Below are positions 63,241 through 64,000 of a DNA stretch of 64,000 bases, piece after piece. A program made the translations under genes and the position numbers. This stretch comes from Bacillus sp. FJAT-49711 (GTDB taxonomy: Bacteria > Bacillota > Bacilli > Bacillales > Bacillaceae_C). The stretch spans positions 1,390,840-1,454,839 of the forward strand of contig NZ_JAGYPL010000001.1 of NCBI RefSeq assembly GCF_018343715.1, read 5' to 3'. Within the stretch, counting starts at the first letter, position 1. Each line of letters starts with the position of its first letter. A model generated the notes under the pieces. That model was not told the origin of the DNA, did no database searches, and was given only the letters and a program-made list of their open reading frames with translations.

Positions 63241-63843
63241 TTATTTTCCGCCGCGTTTCATATAAAGTAATCCATAATTCATTTTTGATAGGTAGCGGTC
63301 GGACATTTTTCTTACTATAAAATAAACAATGAGAGCTGATACTATTTTATCTGCAATTTCAAAGACAAAGGATGAAGCAAATACTGCCCCCCAAATTTCT
63401 TGTCCTGAAGCAAGAAGTGTTGCTGTAAGAATGGCTGATGTACTTCCAGTAGCTCCACCAAATACAAGAACCGTAATAGGAGCAGAAACAATAACAGCGA
63501 TAAAGGTTATGATGATACCTGAAATAATTGTTTTTATAATGTTTTTAAACATTCCTGCTTTCGATAAAAATCCTACCCCTAATCCAATTGCAACGGATGT
63601 GATGGCATAAGGAAAATAAACAGGATTAAAAATACCATTGATCAGGTTAGTAATTAATCCAGCAAGCAACGCAACCCATGGACCAGCAACAACCCCGATT
63701 AGAATCGTTCCAATCGTATCCAGAAAAATAGGAAGCCTTAAAACGTTTGCAATTTGGAAACCGACAATGTTTATCGCAACGCCGATTGGAATAAGGAGCA
63801 TAGACATCATATTGAAATCATCTTTAAAACTACGTTTCATCAT
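63241..63843 (-). CDS. ECF transporter S component, probable nucleoside specificity
   Basis: A 200-residue membrane protein with six predicted helices, typical of an ECF S component (VGFQIANVLRLPIFLDTIGTILIGVVAGPWVALLAGLITNLINGI). It binds the substrate. Its operon context (probable nucleoside hydrolase upstream, ribokinase downstream) suggests a nucleoside or ribosylated compound; the sequence alone does not fix specificity. AAAGGTGG precedes two tandem ATG codons. Confidence 0.85.
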   Translation of the reverse strand: MMKRSFKDDFNMMSMLLIPIGVAINIVGFQIANVLRLPIFLDTIGTILIGVVAGPWVALLAGLITNLINGIFNPVYFPYAITSVAIGLGVGFLSKAGMFKNIIKTIISGIIITFIAVIVSAPITVLVFGGATGSTSAILTATLLASGQEIWGAVFASSFVFEIADKIVSALIVYFIVRKMSDRYLSKMNYGLLYMKRGGK

Positions 63844-63863
63844 TGTTCGCCACCTTTTTATAT

Positions 63864-64000
63864 TTATAGGCCGATATGACGGCTCATTTTTTCAATCGCT
63901 TCCATAAATTGATTTACGAAAGCTTCACGATCTACAGAGTGCAAAACTTTCACATTATGAGGTTTTCCTGATCGCTGCATGTAATCCACAACAGTAGCAC
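63864..64000 (-). CDS. probable nucleoside hydrolase, C-terminal end (continues outside window)
   Basis: The last 45 codons of a minus-strand gene: ATVVDYMQRSGKPHNVKVLH then SVDREAFVNQFMEAIEKMSR and HIGL. The NVKVLHSVDREAFVNQFMEAI part resembles the C-terminus of inosine-uridine nucleoside hydrolases, which end in a similar Asp-x-x-x-Phe helix. Twenty bases before the S-component gene, so the same operon. With so little sequence the family call is tentative but fits the ribokinase and transporter. Confidence 0.55.
   Translation of the reverse strand, partial: ATVVDYMQRSGKPHNVKVLHSVDREAFVNQFMEAIEKMSRHIGL

Overview
This 64 kb window is low-GC DNA from an endospore-forming member of the Bacillaceae. 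It carries a complete gerPABCDEF spore-coat/germination operon and addAB, and several blocks keep the gene order of Bacillus subtilis: trpS-yjbA-yjaZ-fabF-fabH-yjaV-yjzD, yitW-yitV-yitT-yitS-yitK, yisL-yisK-gerP-addA-addB-yhjE, and a separate yhjD. The species cannot be fixed from the sequence alone. No rRNA, tRNA, CRISPR array, prophage or intact insertion sequence was seen.

Backbone, 1-31.9 kb. The 3' part of trpS converges on yjbA, followed on the minus strand by a small membrane protein, yjaZ and the fatty-acid initiation pair fabH-fabF, whose promoter carries a good FapR-like operator. Next come the disaggregase clpB, the yit block, a stress-type short-chain dehydrogenase, and a two-gene unit: a PAS-GGDEF-EAL protein, then a membrane-anchored GH13 amylase-like protein that has lost every catalytic residue. 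yisL, yisK, a DUF418 membrane protein and gerPA-F (with a sigma-K-like promoter) follow, then addA-addB and yhjE.

Accessory catabolic island, about 32.1-59.1 kb. It lies between yhjE and yhjD, which are neighbours in B. subtilis. It holds (a) an oxidoreductase, a sugar isomerase/epimerase-fold protein and a GH3 glycosidase; (b) a long minus-strand run: LplA/B/C-type ABC importer, carboxylesterase, DUF4387 protein, thiolase, a two-subunit 3-oxoacid CoA-transferase and two tandem CocE-type hydrolases; (c) an AtuA-family protein and a tributyrin-esterase-like protein divergent from a LysR regulator; (d) a GH78 alpha-L-rhamnosidase and a YuxL-type peptidase. The likely overall task is uptake and dismantling of an acylated or ester-linked, possibly rhamnose-containing glycoside, with released acids entering CoA metabolism. 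The substrate is not known. The island carries scars: a decayed second DUF4387 gene, a scrap of a second AtuA gene, a decayed LacI-type regulator and a relic of a second GH78 gene.

Nucleoside salvage, 59.8-64 kb. Reading on the minus strand, the end of a probable nucleoside hydrolase is followed by a dedicated ECF transporter (S, T and two ATPases) and a ribokinase. Together they suggest nucleoside import, base release and ribose phosphorylation. One ATPase has an atypical ABC signature motif.

A family of about 150-bp imperfectly palindromic repeats is scattered through the window (four clear copies and one diverged copy), all in intergenic positions or at gene ends.
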